Below are positions 17,605 through 27,466 of a stretch of 64,000 bases of DNA, piece by piece. The notes beneath the pieces are model-generated. The model did no database searches. It was not told where the DNA came from and worked only from the letters and a program-made list of their open reading frames with translations. The stretch covers positions 466,706 through 530,705 of the forward strand of contig JAXHMJ010000002.1 in assembly GCA_034521575.1 (NCBI GenBank), given 5' to 3'. Position numbers and translations under genes: made by a program. Numbering within the stretch: position 1 is the stretch's first letter; every line of letters starts with the position of its first letter. This stretch comes from a candidate division KSB1 bacterium (GTDB lineage Bacteria; Zhuqueibacterota; Zhuqueibacteria; Residuimicrobiales; Krinioviventaceae).

Positions 17605-18913
17605 CAGTAACGTCCGGTTAGGTTTTTGCACGTAAGTAATTTCGTCGATTTTTTCGATGAGATTTTCTACGATTTTTCTTGTCGGAATCTCGCACTTCAT
17701 TTTGAATTTGAATACGGAGTTCTCGCACTCTTTCGATGTTAACTTTTTCGTTATAATTTTCATGACAATAGATTGCCAGTAGCAAATATGTAATGAGGCC
17801 GCCGAGAATTTGAACCATAAGTCCGTACTGACTTCGAGCTATGAGATGATAGACTTTGAGATGGCGTTTCCACCAAGCGAAGAAATTTTCAATTTCCCAA
17901 CGAAGTTTGTATGCCTGAGCAACATCTTCTGCAGAGAGGTCATAACGATTTGTCGCGATCCAGTATTTTACATTGCCGATTTTATAACCGACAAGTCGTA
18001 TCGACTTTTTTGTTTGATTGGTGCCCGGCGTCCCCAATAAAACTATAGCATCATAAAAAACAATGCTTTCTGGTTTTATGTCATGTGCATAAAGACATTT
18101 TTTTCGTCGATGCTTTGATGCGGCAGAAAAATTGACGACCGTCCTCCTGCCATTGGTCAAAGCGTTTATGGCATTGATAGCCCCGATCAAGAACGCCGGA
18201 CTGGTCAGAAGAGAGTATTTGATCGACAAATGGTCGTTCACCGGCTAAACCGCCTGTGAGATATAGTTTTGTTGGAATGGACCGATTAATATCAAAACCG
18301 AGATGAACTTTTGCCTTTTTAGAGCCGTTTCTATAATCAGCCCAAGTCATTGAAAGAACAGCATCAATCAAAGAACCGTCGATGGCAACAAGCTCCCCCA
18401 AATGTTCAAATTGCTTTGGGATAGTGGTCGCAGCTTTGGCTTGAAGTTCATTAAAAACAACAGCTAGTTGTTCGAGGCCGCGATTGTTGATAGCCTCAAA
18501 AAAGCTACTTTTTTTGATTCCTTCTTTCGGGGCAATATGCTCCCGAGCAAATGTATCTTCTTGAAGAACCTGGACAAGATGAGTCCCTGATTCATGCTCT
18601 TCAAGATGATAAAACACGAGGGCATTGAGTTGATCTTCAAATGTCATTTGCAGAGGTCGATCTCCTCGTGAAACTAATGGTGGTACCTTGGACAAGATAG
18701 CCTTGATCGGTTCCATTAGTCTTTTGAATGTTTTAGATTTTTGTCGAGGCTTAAACTTTTTGAATTTACGTCGCATTTCCATAACACCTTATATTTATTA
18801 ATGTTATGAAAATCGACTTCAAAATTTTTGACGTAATGTCAAGTGTTTTTTTGTGTTATGTCATATTTTTTTGTATAATCTGAGCGTTGCAATTACCTAA
18901 CCGGACGTTACTG
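17605..18913 (-). mobile_element. Complete IS4-like insertion sequence (1309 bp) with 9-bp target duplication
   Basis: The element is bounded by perfect inverted repeats of 19 bp that begin CAGTAACGTCCGG. The host sequence AGACGGACT occurs immediately outside both ends (17596-17604 and 18914-18922), a 9-bp target-site duplication typical of IS4 relatives. It carries one transposase gene on the minus strand and interrupts the adaptor gene near its 3' end. Perfect ends and duplication point to a recent insertion. Confidence 0.93.
17618..18782 (-). pseudogene. IS4-like DDE transposase, frameshifted in a 7-A run
   Basis: The N-terminal part (18081-18782) contains the first aspartate in VAIDGSLIDA and the second in GVLDRGYQCH. 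The C-terminal part (17618 to about 18100) holds the YREK-type signature Y-x2-R-x3-E-x6-K in YKLRWEIENFFAWWK. The parts join at seven consecutive adenines (plus-strand T run 18098-18104); one A fewer would give a single frame of about 385 aa. The stop codon lies within the terminal inverted repeat. It is either inactive, expressed through slippage on the A run, or a sequencing indel. Confidence 0.88.
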
Positions 18914-18970
18914 AGACGGACTGAAAGAAGGCGAGAAAATTGTTATTTCTGAGTAAATAAAAGGAAACTG

Positions 18971-19723
18971 ATGATGAATAAAACCATTATTCAAGCGCGA
19001 CAGGTATCCAGGATTTACGGCAAGAGCGGCGCGCAAGTGGCGGCTGTTAACGATGTTTCGCTGGATATCCGTCAGGGTGAATTTGTCGCGCTCATGGGCG
19101 CGTCCGGATCCGGTAAATCGACTTTGATGAATTTATTAGGCTGCCTTGATAAACCCACTACCGGCGCGATACAGCTTGACGGCAGCGATGTCGGGGCATT
19201 GAACGATGAGCAATTGGCGGGAATCCGCAACCAAAAAATCGGTTTTGTTTTTCAGGCATTTAATTTATTGCCCCGCACCAATGCGCTGGAAAACGTGGAA
19301 CTCCCGTTGATTTATTCGGATAAACAGAATATTACCCAACTGGCCAAAGCGGCGCTGACCGCCGTCGGTTTGGCTGACCGCATTGACCATCATCCGGGCG
19401 AACTTTCCGGCGGACAGCAGCAACGGGTTGCGATAGCCCGGGCGCTGGTCAATGATCCGGAAATTATTTTTGCTGATGAACCCACAGGCAACCTGGATAC
19501 CCGTTCCGGTTTGGAGATTATTGCATTATTTACCGAGCTTAACAATTCCGGACGCACGATTGTGCTGGTGACCCATGAACCGGATATTGCCGCGCATGCC
19601 GGACGCATTATTCAAATCGCTGACGGTAGAATCGTTGCAGAAAAAGAAAATAAAAATCCGGTCAATGCGAAACATGAATTGGAAAAAATTTCTGCAACGG
19701 AGGCCAAAGATGAAAACCAATAG
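18971..19723 (+). CDS. MacB/LolD-type ABC transporter ATP-binding protein
   Basis: The 250-aa ATPase has Walker A GASGSGKST, a Q-loop in FVFQAFNLLPR, the signature LSGGQQQRVAIARAL, Walker B IIFADEPTGNLD and the H-loop VTHE. The FNLLPR segment and the two following FtsX-like permeases place it in the MacB group, which drives TolC-dependent export through an HlyD-type adaptor. Its 3' end overlaps the next permease by 14 bases. Confidence 0.92.
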   Translation: MMNKTIIQARQVSRIYGKSGAQVAAVNDVSLDIRQGEFVALMGASGSGKSTLMNLLGCLDKPTTGAIQLDGSDVGALNDEQLAGIRNQKIGFVFQAFNLLPRTNALENVELPLIYSDKQNITQLAKAALTAVGLADRIDHHPGELSGGQQQRVAIARALVNDPEIIFADEPTGNLDTRSGLEIIALFTELNNSGRTIVLVTHEPDIAAHAGRIIQIADGRIVAEKENKNPVNAKHELEKISATEAKDENQ

Positions 19724-20927
19724 ACTTTTTAAAATTGCTTATATCGGACTGGGACGAAACAAACTGCGCACCTTTTTGATGATGATCGGCATTGTCATTG
19801 GCATAACCGCACTGACGCTCATTGTTTCGGCCGGGTTGGGCGCGCAAAAACGGGTGATGGACCGCGTGAAAAAGTTTGGTCTGCACAGCATGATGGTGTT
19901 TGCCGGCGGTGGCAGAGAGAGGGGGCAACCCGTTGGCGAAGGACCAACCACCACGTTGACCCTGCGGGACGCTAAAGCGATTAAACGCGAAGTGAACGGC
20001 ATTGCGGAGGTGGCGCCCTTTAGCCGCAAGGGTAATGCCGAAATCAAATATTTGGATCAATCGACAACCGCTGCTGTTTTCGGCATTACACCGTCCTGGG
20101 CGTATGTGTGGGACTGGGATGTACAGTCGGGCGACTTTATTTCACAAACGGATATGGATCATTTGAATCGTGTCTGCCTGGTAGGGCCCACGGTGCAGAA
20201 AGAACTGTTTGGCGATACAAATCCCGTCGGACAGCACCTTCGCATCGGTAATGTGCAGTTCGAGGTCAAAGGCGTGATGCAGCCCAAAGGCACAAGTCCC
20301 GGTGGCGGTGATATGGACAACCGGATCAATATTCCACTCACGACCTTTATGCGCCGGGTGGCGAATGTGGACTATACCTTTGGGATAAAAATTCTCTTGA
20401 CCTCCGCCGGTGAAATGGATCAGGCTGCCGAAAATATTACCGCCATGTTGCGTGAGCGGCATGTTATTTCACCGGGCATGCCGGATGATTTCCGAATCGT
20501 AACCCCGGACGAGGTGACGGAATTTGCCGGAAAAGTGGCGGGGACTTTAAATATTTTTCTGGCTTTGGTTGCCGGTATCGCACTCATCTCCGGAGGCGTT
20601 GTCGTTGCCAATATCATGCTGATTTCCGTGAATGAACGGAAAAAAGAAATAGGTTTACGCCGGGCTGTGGGCGCGCGCCGCAAGGATATCAAATTGCAAT
20701 TTTTGGTCGAAGCCGCAGTCGTTACATCAGCCGGCGGCGTCCTGGGCATCATTCTGGGTGGAATCGGCGCCCGGATTTTACAAATCATCACCGGTATGCC
20801 GGTCCTGTTGTCCTGGGAAGCGATTGTACTTGGCGTTGTTTGCTCCGGTTTGGTAGGAATTATCGCCGGTATGCAGCCGGCCAGCCGCGCCTCCCGATTG
20901 CAGCCGGTAGAATCGTTACGTTCATGA
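19710..20927 (+). CDS. MacB-like ABC transporter permease (FtsX domain)
   Basis: Starting at the ATG at 19710 (preceded by CGGAGG) gives 405 aa. An N-terminal membrane helix (LRTFLMMIGIVIGITALTLIV) is followed by a periplasmic MacB domain (about residues 40-270) and three C-terminal helices with the conserved NERKKEIGLRRAVGARRKDI loop. Longer in-frame starts upstream lie inside the ATPase gene and were rejected. Confidence 0.92.
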   Translation: MKTNRLFKIAYIGLGRNKLRTFLMMIGIVIGITALTLIVSAGLGAQKRVMDRVKKFGLHSMMVFAGGGRERGQPVGEGPTTTLTLRDAKAIKREVNGIAEVAPFSRKGNAEIKYLDQSTTAAVFGITPSWAYVWDWDVQSGDFISQTDMDHLNRVCLVGPTVQKELFGDTNPVGQHLRIGNVQFEVKGVMQPKGTSPGGGDMDNRINIPLTTFMRRVANVDYTFGIKILLTSAGEMDQAAENITAMLRERHVISPGMPDDFRIVTPDEVTEFAGKVAGTLNIFLALVAGIALISGGVVVANIMLISVNERKKEIGLRRAVGARRKDIKLQFLVEAAVVTSAGGVLGIILGGIGARILQIITGMPVLLSWEAIVLGVVCSGLVGIIAGMQPASRASRLQPVESLRS

Positions 20928-20963
20928 GATTGCCCACGAAAGACACTACCAAAAGGAAAAATT

Positions 20964-21142
20964 ATGGCTGAATTGATTTATCCTGATGAAAGTTATGCTA
21001 TTATATCGACAATTAAATAGCCCGCGAAACACGCAGAATATATGAAAAAAAAATTGATTGTGAAAAAAATGGATAACTTGGTTAGATTTCTAACAAAAAA
21101 TATTTGTTTAATTTTTGTTGTTTTTTCGTGTTTTTCGCGGGC
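20964..21142 (+). pseudogene. GxxExxY-gene remnant flanked by inverted repeats
   Basis: A 19-codon reading frame (20964-21020) encodes MAELIYPDESYAIIS and then stops. That matches only the first residues of GxxExxY-family proteins. The stop overlaps the left arm of an inverted repeat (21020-21033) whose partner is at 21127-21142, enclosing AT-rich DNA. It separates the two permease genes and looks like an inserted, decayed small element. Confidence 0.5.
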
Positions 21143-21151
21143 AGCAAAACT

Positions 21152-22373
21152 ATGAAAATAGCGCGCAGTGTAAAAATATCACGCAAACAGCTTTTGGCGC
21201 ATAAAATGCGCACCGCCCTGGCGCTGACCGGCATTATCATCGGTGTCTCCGCGGTGATTGTCATGGTCGCTATCGGCAAGGGGGCGCAAAATGAAGTTTT
21301 GGGCAAAATCGAGGCCATGGGCACCAACCTGATCATCGTCAATGCCGGACAGGTGCGGAAATCGCCCGGGCGTATGCAGATTCGTGGCACTGTGACCACA
21401 TTGCGACTTGAAGACGCCGAGGCGCTGCAACAGGCTTTGATCATTGAACGCGCCGCGCCAGTGCAAAGCAAAAAAATGCAGGTCAAGTTCGGCCATTTAA
21501 GCACGAATACCACCATTGTGGGAACCAGTGTTGAATTTCCCGAGGTGCGCAATTTTCGCCTTGAAAAAGGCTTTTTTTTCAGTGAAAAAGAAAACCGCGC
21601 CTCGCGGCGGGTCGCGGTTTTGGGACAAACCATTGTTGACAATCTGTTCGACGGCGCCAACCCGGTCGGCGAAACGATCCGTATTGGCAGAGTTCCATTT
21701 TTGGTTATCGGCGTCATGGAAGCCAAAGGCGTTGATCTGAACGGCGTTGACCAGGATGACCAGATATTTATTCCCATTCAAACAGCCCTGCGCCGGGTGT
21801 TTAATCAGGATTATATTGCTTCAATCAATATTCAGGTGGTGAGTCAGGATAAAATGGCCGCAGCGCAACAGCAAATCAGACAAGCGCTGCGTGAACGACA
21901 TCGTCTTGACAAAAGCGACAAGCCGGATGACTTTACCATTCAGAACCAGACCGAATTGCTGGAGACGCAACGCGAGACTACGGGCGCTTTTACCGCCCTG
22001 ATTACCAGCATTGCCGGCATTTCGCTGCTGGTGGGCGGCATCGGCATTCTGGCTATCATGCTGATTGCCATCCGCGAGCGAACCCATGAAATTGGACTGC
22101 GTATGGCGGTGGGCGCCACTCGTAAGGATATTTCTGTTCAATTTGTTTTAGAAGCTGCTATGTTGAGTATAGGAGGCGGGGTGATGGGACTATTGATCGG
22201 TATCATTGTATCTGTAATCATTGCGGCTGCAACGGAATGGGCGCTCAGCTCTTTCACTGCCTTCCATGATGTATTCGTTTGTCTTTTCGCTGATCATCGG
22301 TTTGTTTTTTGGCGTTTACCCGGCGCGCAAAGCCGCCGGACTTGATCCTGTCATTGCATTACAGGATGAATGA
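21152..22373 (+). pseudogene. MacB-like ABC permease (second copy), frameshifted near the 3' end
   Basis: The ATG at 21152 opens a permease with the MacB layout: helix MRTALALTGIIIGVSAVIVMV, periplasmic domain, and the C-terminal helices with REREHEIGLRMAVGATRKDI-type loop (here RERTHEIGLRMAVGA). Near 22255 the frame changes. The continuing frame gives LPSMMYSFVFSLIIGLFFG and ARKAAGLDPVIALQDE with a TGA at 22371-22373, the correct family C-terminus. One base indel therefore truncates the last helix. It probably formed a heteromeric pair with the preceding permease. Confidence 0.88.
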
Positions 22374-22450
22374 GCAGGAACCATCATGTATATTTTGTTA
22401 TAAAAACCGGAAGATATTTTATAGCGTTCAAATACTTTCAGGAGTAATTT

Positions 22451-22933
22451 ATGAGGTCTACAACGATCATTATCAATGTTTTGGCGTTAATCCTATTAAT
22501 CATTGCGTTTGTCAAAGATCAAAGCCGCGCCTGGAAAGCTCTGCGCATCGCCGGGCGTTCGTTTCTGAGGATTCTGCCGACTATTTTAACGGTTGTGGTG
22601 CTGATGGGGCTCATTGTGGGGCTCATCACTCCTGATAAACTGGCTCACTGGCTGGGCGGAAAATCCGGTGTGACCGGCGTGGTGTTAACCGGTATGGCGG
22701 GAGCCGTGCTGCACATTCCATCCCTGATCGCGTTTCCCATGGCCGGCTCCCTGTTGCGCAGCGGCGCTTCTGTAACGATTATTGCCACCTTTGTGGCGAC
22801 GCTGACCATGATCGGGATTGTGACTTTTCCCATAGAAGCCAAAGAGTTGGGCAAACGCTTCGCGCTATTGCGGAATGGTCTCAGCTTTATTTTTGCGCTG
22901 GCGCTCGGTATGTTGATGGGGGTGATTTTATGA
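22451..22933 (+). CDS. Permease, ArsP/DUF318-like half (first)
   Basis: The 160-aa membrane protein has about five helices, with the core GAVLHIPSLIAFPMAGSLLRSGAS. The next gene encodes a similar half-size protein and overlaps it by 4 bases, so the two likely assemble one permease. DUF318 permeases export organoarsenicals or other small solutes in known cases; the substrate here is unknown. Confidence 0.8.
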   Translation: MRSTTIIINVLALILLIIAFVKDQSRAWKALRIAGRSFLRILPTILTVVVLMGLIVGLITPDKLAHWLGGKSGVTGVVLTGMAGAVLHIPSLIAFPMAGSLLRSGASVTIIATFVATLTMIGIVTFPIEAKELGKRFALLRNGLSFIFALALGMLMGVIL

Positions 22934-23474
22934 GTGTACAATCCAAACGTCCATGGAAGGAATGGATTGTTCTGATCCTGTTGCTGATCATCACGGCGAT
23001 TGTTGCAATCCTCTTTCCGGCACATCAGTCCTCGATACTGAAAGAATCCTGGTCATTAGGCAGAGAGATGCTGATGATTTTGCCGGCCGTGCTCATATTG
23101 ATGGGATTGTTCTCGGTGTGGATTTCACGCGAGATGGTGGTCAGGCATTTGGGACAAACATCCGGTATTCGCGGCGTGGCTCTGGCGCTGCTGTTTGGCG
23201 CTACACCGACCGGCCCGCTTTACGTCGCCTTTCCGATCGCAGCCGCGCTGCGCCACAAGGGCGCGCGGCTGTCAAATATCGTTATTTTCTCACAGCCTGG
23301 GCCTGTATTAAACTGCCCCAGGAGATGGTAGAGTTGGAATTTCTGGGCGTACGGTTTATGATAACCCGGCTCATTCTGACCAGTACGTTTGCTATCCTGA
23401 CCGGCCTGATCATCGAAAAGATACTTGACCGGCAAACCACAACGACGCATACTATGAAAGGAGATGACCTGTGA
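22930..23474 (+). pseudogene. Permease, ArsP/DUF318-like half (second), frameshifted
   Basis: The first frame reads through LLFGATPTGPLYVAFPIAAALRHKGARLSNIVIF, the conserved motif region mirroring the first half. It then goes out of frame at a T run near 23285. The other frame continues with LTAWACIKLPQEMVELEFLG and a last helix (LILTSTFAILTGLIIEKIL), stopping at 23474. Adding one T to the run restores about 180 aa. The stop overlaps the cupin gene start. Confidence 0.82.
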
Positions 23475-23782
23475 AAGTTTTTAATTTGAAAACCATGCCA
23501 TTTTTCCCCTATGAGCAACGGGACAAAAATGTGTTCCATCGCTCTCCGGAATTCAAAGCCCGGATCATTGAATTGCCGCCAGGCGGTTCCCTGCCGGATT
23601 GCGACATGGACTCTTTTGTCGTCTTTACTGTGATCCAGGGAACGGCGACAGTGAATGTTAATGGAAAAGAAAGCCGTCTTCATGCTGGGGAGTGTCTGAT
23701 CACTGAACCGGCCAGATTATCGATGAAGACGCAAGACGGGGTTAGAATCATGGGATTGCAAATCATTAAAAAACAGGAATAA
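23471..23782 (+). CDS. Small cupin-domain protein
   Basis: The 103-aa protein fits a single cupin barrel with the pattern LPPGGSLPDCDMDSFVVFTVIQGTATVNVNGKE and LHAGECLITEP. The usual metal-binding histidines of motif 1 (HxH) are replaced by aspartates and serine, so metal binding is doubtful. ATGA-type overlap with the permease half suggests one operon; it may sense the transported compound. Confidence 0.75.
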   Translation: MKVFNLKTMPFFPYEQRDKNVFHRSPEFKARIIELPPGGSLPDCDMDSFVVFTVIQGTATVNVNGKESRLHAGECLITEPARLSMKTQDGVRIMGLQIIKKQE

Positions 23783-23972
23783 AACAGGTAAAAGACATTG
23801 TTGAAAGGAAAACATACCATATCATTTAATAAGAAAATTCACATCGCACTCAAATAAATTAGTCAGAGAGATAAAAAGAACTGGAAAAAAATGTAGCAAT
23901 GCAATTGTTTCAAAGAACAATTTGAGCAATGCATTGCTTTTTTAACGAATTTTGGATTTTATCGAAGGTAGC

Positions 23973-24332
23973 ATGCAAAAAATACTCATCATTATTAACG
24001 ATGCTCCCTATGGGACGGAAAAGGCCTACAATGCACTGCGCATGGCCATGACTCTGCAAAAAGAACACGGCGACGCGGTTGAAATTCTAATATTTCTTCT
24101 GGCTGACGCGGTGACTTGCGCTCTTCCCAATCAAACCACACCGGATGGATACTATAATATTGAGCGTATGCTAAAATCTGTGATTCGGCAGGGCGGAAAG
24201 GTTAAAAGCTGCGGTGGTTGTTCGCAGGCGCGAGGTATTCATGAACTGGAATGCGTTCAAGGCGTTCAGTTGAGCAATATGAAAGAGTTTGCGCAATGGA
24301 CTGTGGAAGCGGATAAAGTGTTGACATTTTGA
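23973..24332 (+). CDS. DsrE/YchN-family sulfur-relay-like protein
   Basis: From the ATG at 23973 the protein is 119 aa with the DsrE fold: KILIIINDAPYGTEKAYNALRMA, VEILIFLLADAV and a cysteine pair in KSCGGCSQARG. DsrE-like proteins move sulfur or act in redox relays through such cysteines. It lies 190 bp after the cupin gene and just before a membrane ferredoxin, suggesting a thiol or sulfur-redox context. Confidence 0.82.
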   Translation: MQKILIIINDAPYGTEKAYNALRMAMTLQKEHGDAVEILIFLLADAVTCALPNQTTPDGYYNIERMLKSVIRQGGKVKSCGGCSQARGIHELECVQGVQLSNMKEFAQWTVEADKVLTF

Positions 24333-24397
24333 TGTTGTTTTTTAAACCTTGAAATATTTAAAACTGATATGAATTTTCAAAAGAAACGGAAACAGTA

Positions 24398-25810
24398 ATG
24401 CTGAACGTTGTCAATCGATTGTTAAAGCGAATCTGGTTTCCCGTTGGAGCGCAGATATTCACCTTTATTATTTTTATCCTTTTAATTATCATCGGATTAA
24501 AAGCCAATACGGATGATATGGCGTTTGCCAAAATTCTAAGGAACACCAATGCGGCCAATCTAATTGTGTGGTCTTATTGGTGGCCGTTGATTATTATATC
24601 AGCAGTTTTTCTTGGCAGGGTTTGGTGTATGATATGCCCGATGGAGCTGGTGACAACGCTGTGCGCCAAAATGGGTTTGCGTCGAAAACCGCCGGCGTTT
24701 TTACATTCCGGCTGGGTAATTACCCTCTTTTACGTGCTCATCTTGTTCGTTGGCATCCATACACTGGCTATTCACCGCGTGCCGTACCGGATGGCGGTGT
24801 TTATGATATTGCTTTTGATCACCTCGGCAGGGTCCGGGCTGTTGTTCAGACGCAATACATTTTGCGCGCATATTTGTCCGGTGGGACATCTTTTGGGGCT
24901 TTATGCGCGTCTTGCGCCTCTGGGGTGGGGTGTGCGTCATCAGGAGATTTGCAACGACTGCAAGGACAAGTCCTGTATTTCTTCAAAAACCGCTTATCAT
25001 TTCCAGGGGCGCAGTTGCGGTGTCGGGTTGTATCCTGTTCACCTTGATCAGAACACGGACTGTCTGTTATGCGGACAATGTCTGAAAGCGTGTGACCACA
25101 ACAATCCCGGTATTGAACAAAGACCGAATCCAGGTTGGTTCCGGCGGCAGTGGTTCAAAGATGTATTGACACTGTTACCGTTCACCGCGGCGCAGGCTGT
25201 GTTTGCACTGGTGGTTTCAGGATTTGTTATTTACGAGGTGTTCACCGAATGGTCGGTGACGTCTGGCCTTTTATTGTGGTTACCGGAAACCGTCAGCCAG
25301 ACTGTAAATGCAGACGGCATTTGGGGAATCGGTCTGATAAAATCCATTACACTGTTTGCAGCGCTGCCAACGTTCATTTGGCTTTTGCCCTTTGGGCTTT
25401 TCCGCCTTTTCGGGGGACACCTTGGCCTCAGCGATTATTTTTTGAAATTTGGTATCGCCTTTATTCCGATTATGGGTGCTGCACATGTGGTCAAGGCGCT
25501 GCTCAAAATGACATCGCGTTTGCCATATTGGGCGCATACGATTTCTGATCCTGTCGGAATAAAGTCGGCAAACGACATTTTACAAAATAGCAGTCAACTT
25601 TCGGTTCTGCCTGTATGGCGTGATCCGACGATAATGATTCTTTCGCTGCTTTTAATGGTAACCGCCATTGCACTGAGTTTTGTAATTGTGCGCCAACTGA
25701 TCGCTGCACATGTTGCGCAATTCAATTGGAAAGCCTTGGTTTTTTATTTGATTCCGTTTATTTACGGCGGCGGATTTTTAATAATGCTGATCGGCTGGAG
25801 TTTGTTTTAA
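24398..25810 (+). CDS. Membrane 4Fe-4S ferredoxin (NapH/NosR/CcoG-like)
   Basis: The 470-aa protein has about nine or ten membrane helices. Cysteine groups include CMICPMELVT, HICPVGHLLG, ICNDCKDKSC and the classical CLLCGQCLKACDHN binding site. This architecture is seen in electron-transfer proteins that pass electrons from quinols to periplasmic or cytoplasmic partners. The partner here is not clear; the neighbouring DsrE-like protein is a candidate. Confidence 0.85.
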   Translation: MLNVVNRLLKRIWFPVGAQIFTFIIFILLIIIGLKANTDDMAFAKILRNTNAANLIVWSYWWPLIIISAVFLGRVWCMICPMELVTTLCAKMGLRRKPPAFLHSGWVITLFYVLILFVGIHTLAIHRVPYRMAVFMILLLITSAGSGLLFRRNTFCAHICPVGHLLGLYARLAPLGWGVRHQEICNDCKDKSCISSKTAYHFQGRSCGVGLYPVHLDQNTDCLLCGQCLKACDHNNPGIEQRPNPGWFRRQWFKDVLTLLPFTAAQAVFALVVSGFVIYEVFTEWSVTSGLLLWLPETVSQTVNADGIWGIGLIKSITLFAALPTFIWLLPFGLFRLFGGHLGLSDYFLKFGIAFIPIMGAAHVVKALLKMTSRLPYWAHTISDPVGIKSANDILQNSSQLSVLPVWRDPTIMILSLLLMVTAIALSFVIVRQLIAAHVAQFNWKALVFYLIPFIYGGGFLIMLIGWSLF

Positions 25811-25896
25811 AATCATCGTGGGACAATGTTTGCGCCTGTTATCCGTTTTATTTATCCTACTAAAGATATTGATAACAACAAGAGTATTCACAGCTT

Positions 25897-26875
25897 GTGC
25901 AAACACCTGTTTTGGAAGCGCGTCAATTGACCAAATATTTTGACGGATTTACGGCGTTACGCAATCTGAATTTTTCTGTGATCAGAAATGAAATTTTAGG
26001 GCTTTGGGGGACCAAATGGCGCAGACAAGATCACGACCATCAATATGCTGACCAGCCTGGCTCGTCCCACGTCCGGCAACATTTTTTTCAATGGTATTGA
26101 TTATACCGCACATATCAAAAAAGCGCAGGACCTGATCGGTATTGTCCCGGACGAAAGCAACTTGTACGATGAACTGGACGGATTTAATAACCTGTGTTTT
26201 TGCGCCTCGCTGTACGGGATCGGCAAGGCCGAACGAGAGCGCCGGGCGAAAAAACTACTGAACCAATTCAATTTAACGAATGCCGGTGAAAAGCTTTACA
26301 AGTCTTATTCCAAAGGCATGAAGCGAAAACTTACCATAACAGCAGGCATCATTCACAAACCGAGCGTTTTGTTTCTGGACGAGCCGACTACCGGTATCGA
26401 CGTTGCCAGCGCCCGGCAAATCCGTTCCCTGATTAAAAATCTGAATTGTACCGGCACCACGATTTTCATGACCACCCATTATATTGAAGAAGCCGAATGG
26501 CTGTGCAACCGGATTGCTTTTATTGTGAACGGTCAGATCATCAAAATCGGGACGATCCATGAATTGATGCAAGACATGCAAAAAGAACGGATTATTCAGT
26601 TTTCATTCGACAGTGCGACGCAACCTAACCGGTTCGCACAGGATTTTTGCCGGCAGTTCAGTCAATGTCAGTTGACACAAATTCAAGATTCTGTGTTTCA
26701 GGTGCGATCGGAAACCGTGCTGGATTTAATACCGTTCATGACGTTCTTCAATGCCCGGGGCATCAAGGTGATGGAAACCAAAATTATCAAACCACCGCTG
26801 GAAGAGGTGTTTGTGAAAATTACCGGCATTGAACGAGATATGATGAAAAAAGAAAAGGAAGGCAAAATAAAATAA
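25897..26875 (+). pseudogene. ABC-2 exporter ATP-binding protein, frameshifted and with altered Walker A
   Basis: The N-terminal 30 codons (LEARQLTKYFDGFTALRNLNF) are in one frame and the rest, from GPNG to the C-terminus (signature YSKGMKRKLTI, Walker B VLFLDEPTTGID, H-loop TTHY), in another. Joining them near 26010 gives GPNGADKIT where the family has GPNGAGKTT, so the Walker A loop has lost the second glycine and the first threonine after lysine. Frameshift plus altered P-loop argue for a dead gene. Confidence 0.85.
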
Positions 26876-26913
26876 AGACTGGCGTCGCCTTTTGGAATAT
26901 CCTGAAAAAAGAT

Positions 26914-27402
26914 ATGCGCAACTATTACCTGAAACCGCCCAATATCAGTTGGGGCATCATTTTTCCTTTTGCCTGGATGCTGATGTTTTTTCTCAAATCA
27001 CAAACACCGGTGTTTATCGCCCTGTTCTTTGTCAATATTTCCAATATTCATTGGCTCACTGTCATGACAAGCGTCGTTTTAATCGCCGTGACCTCCTCGT
27101 TTCTGGGATTATTCATTGCCGTATCGGTCAGTGAAGTTTTTGAAGCGCAGACCTTTTCCAGCTTTTTTCGGTTTCCTATGGTTTTCCTGTGCGGCTTGTT
27201 CATCTCCATCAGTCAGTTGCCGGTTTTTCTACGTCCTCTTTCCTATCTTTTTCCATTAACCTATGGGTCTGATCTTTTGAAAACAGCCATTAATGAAAAC
27301 GGTCATATTGCCGTAAGCCAGAGTGTGTTGGTGTTGCTTGCATTTTCCATTGTTATGTTTTTAATCAGCAAACGCAACATCTGGCATCGATGGATATATT
27401 AG
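26914..27402 (+). pseudogene. ABC-2 type permease with internal deletion
   Basis: The reading frame starts with the typical N-terminus (KKDMRNYYLKPPNISWGIIF, upstream codons from about 26882 also fit) and ends with the conserved FLGLFIAVSVSEVFEAQTFS and FPLTYGSDLL segments. At 162 aa it is some 70-80 residues short of the family length of about 240-250. The missing part is the middle, between MFFLKS and the ISNIHW segment. It partners the broken ATPase just upstream. Confidence 0.82.
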
Positions 27403-27466
27403 TAGAGAAACGTAAAAAATCAAATGGAAATTTTTAAAATATAGGAAAATTCCTTATTTTAAAAAT

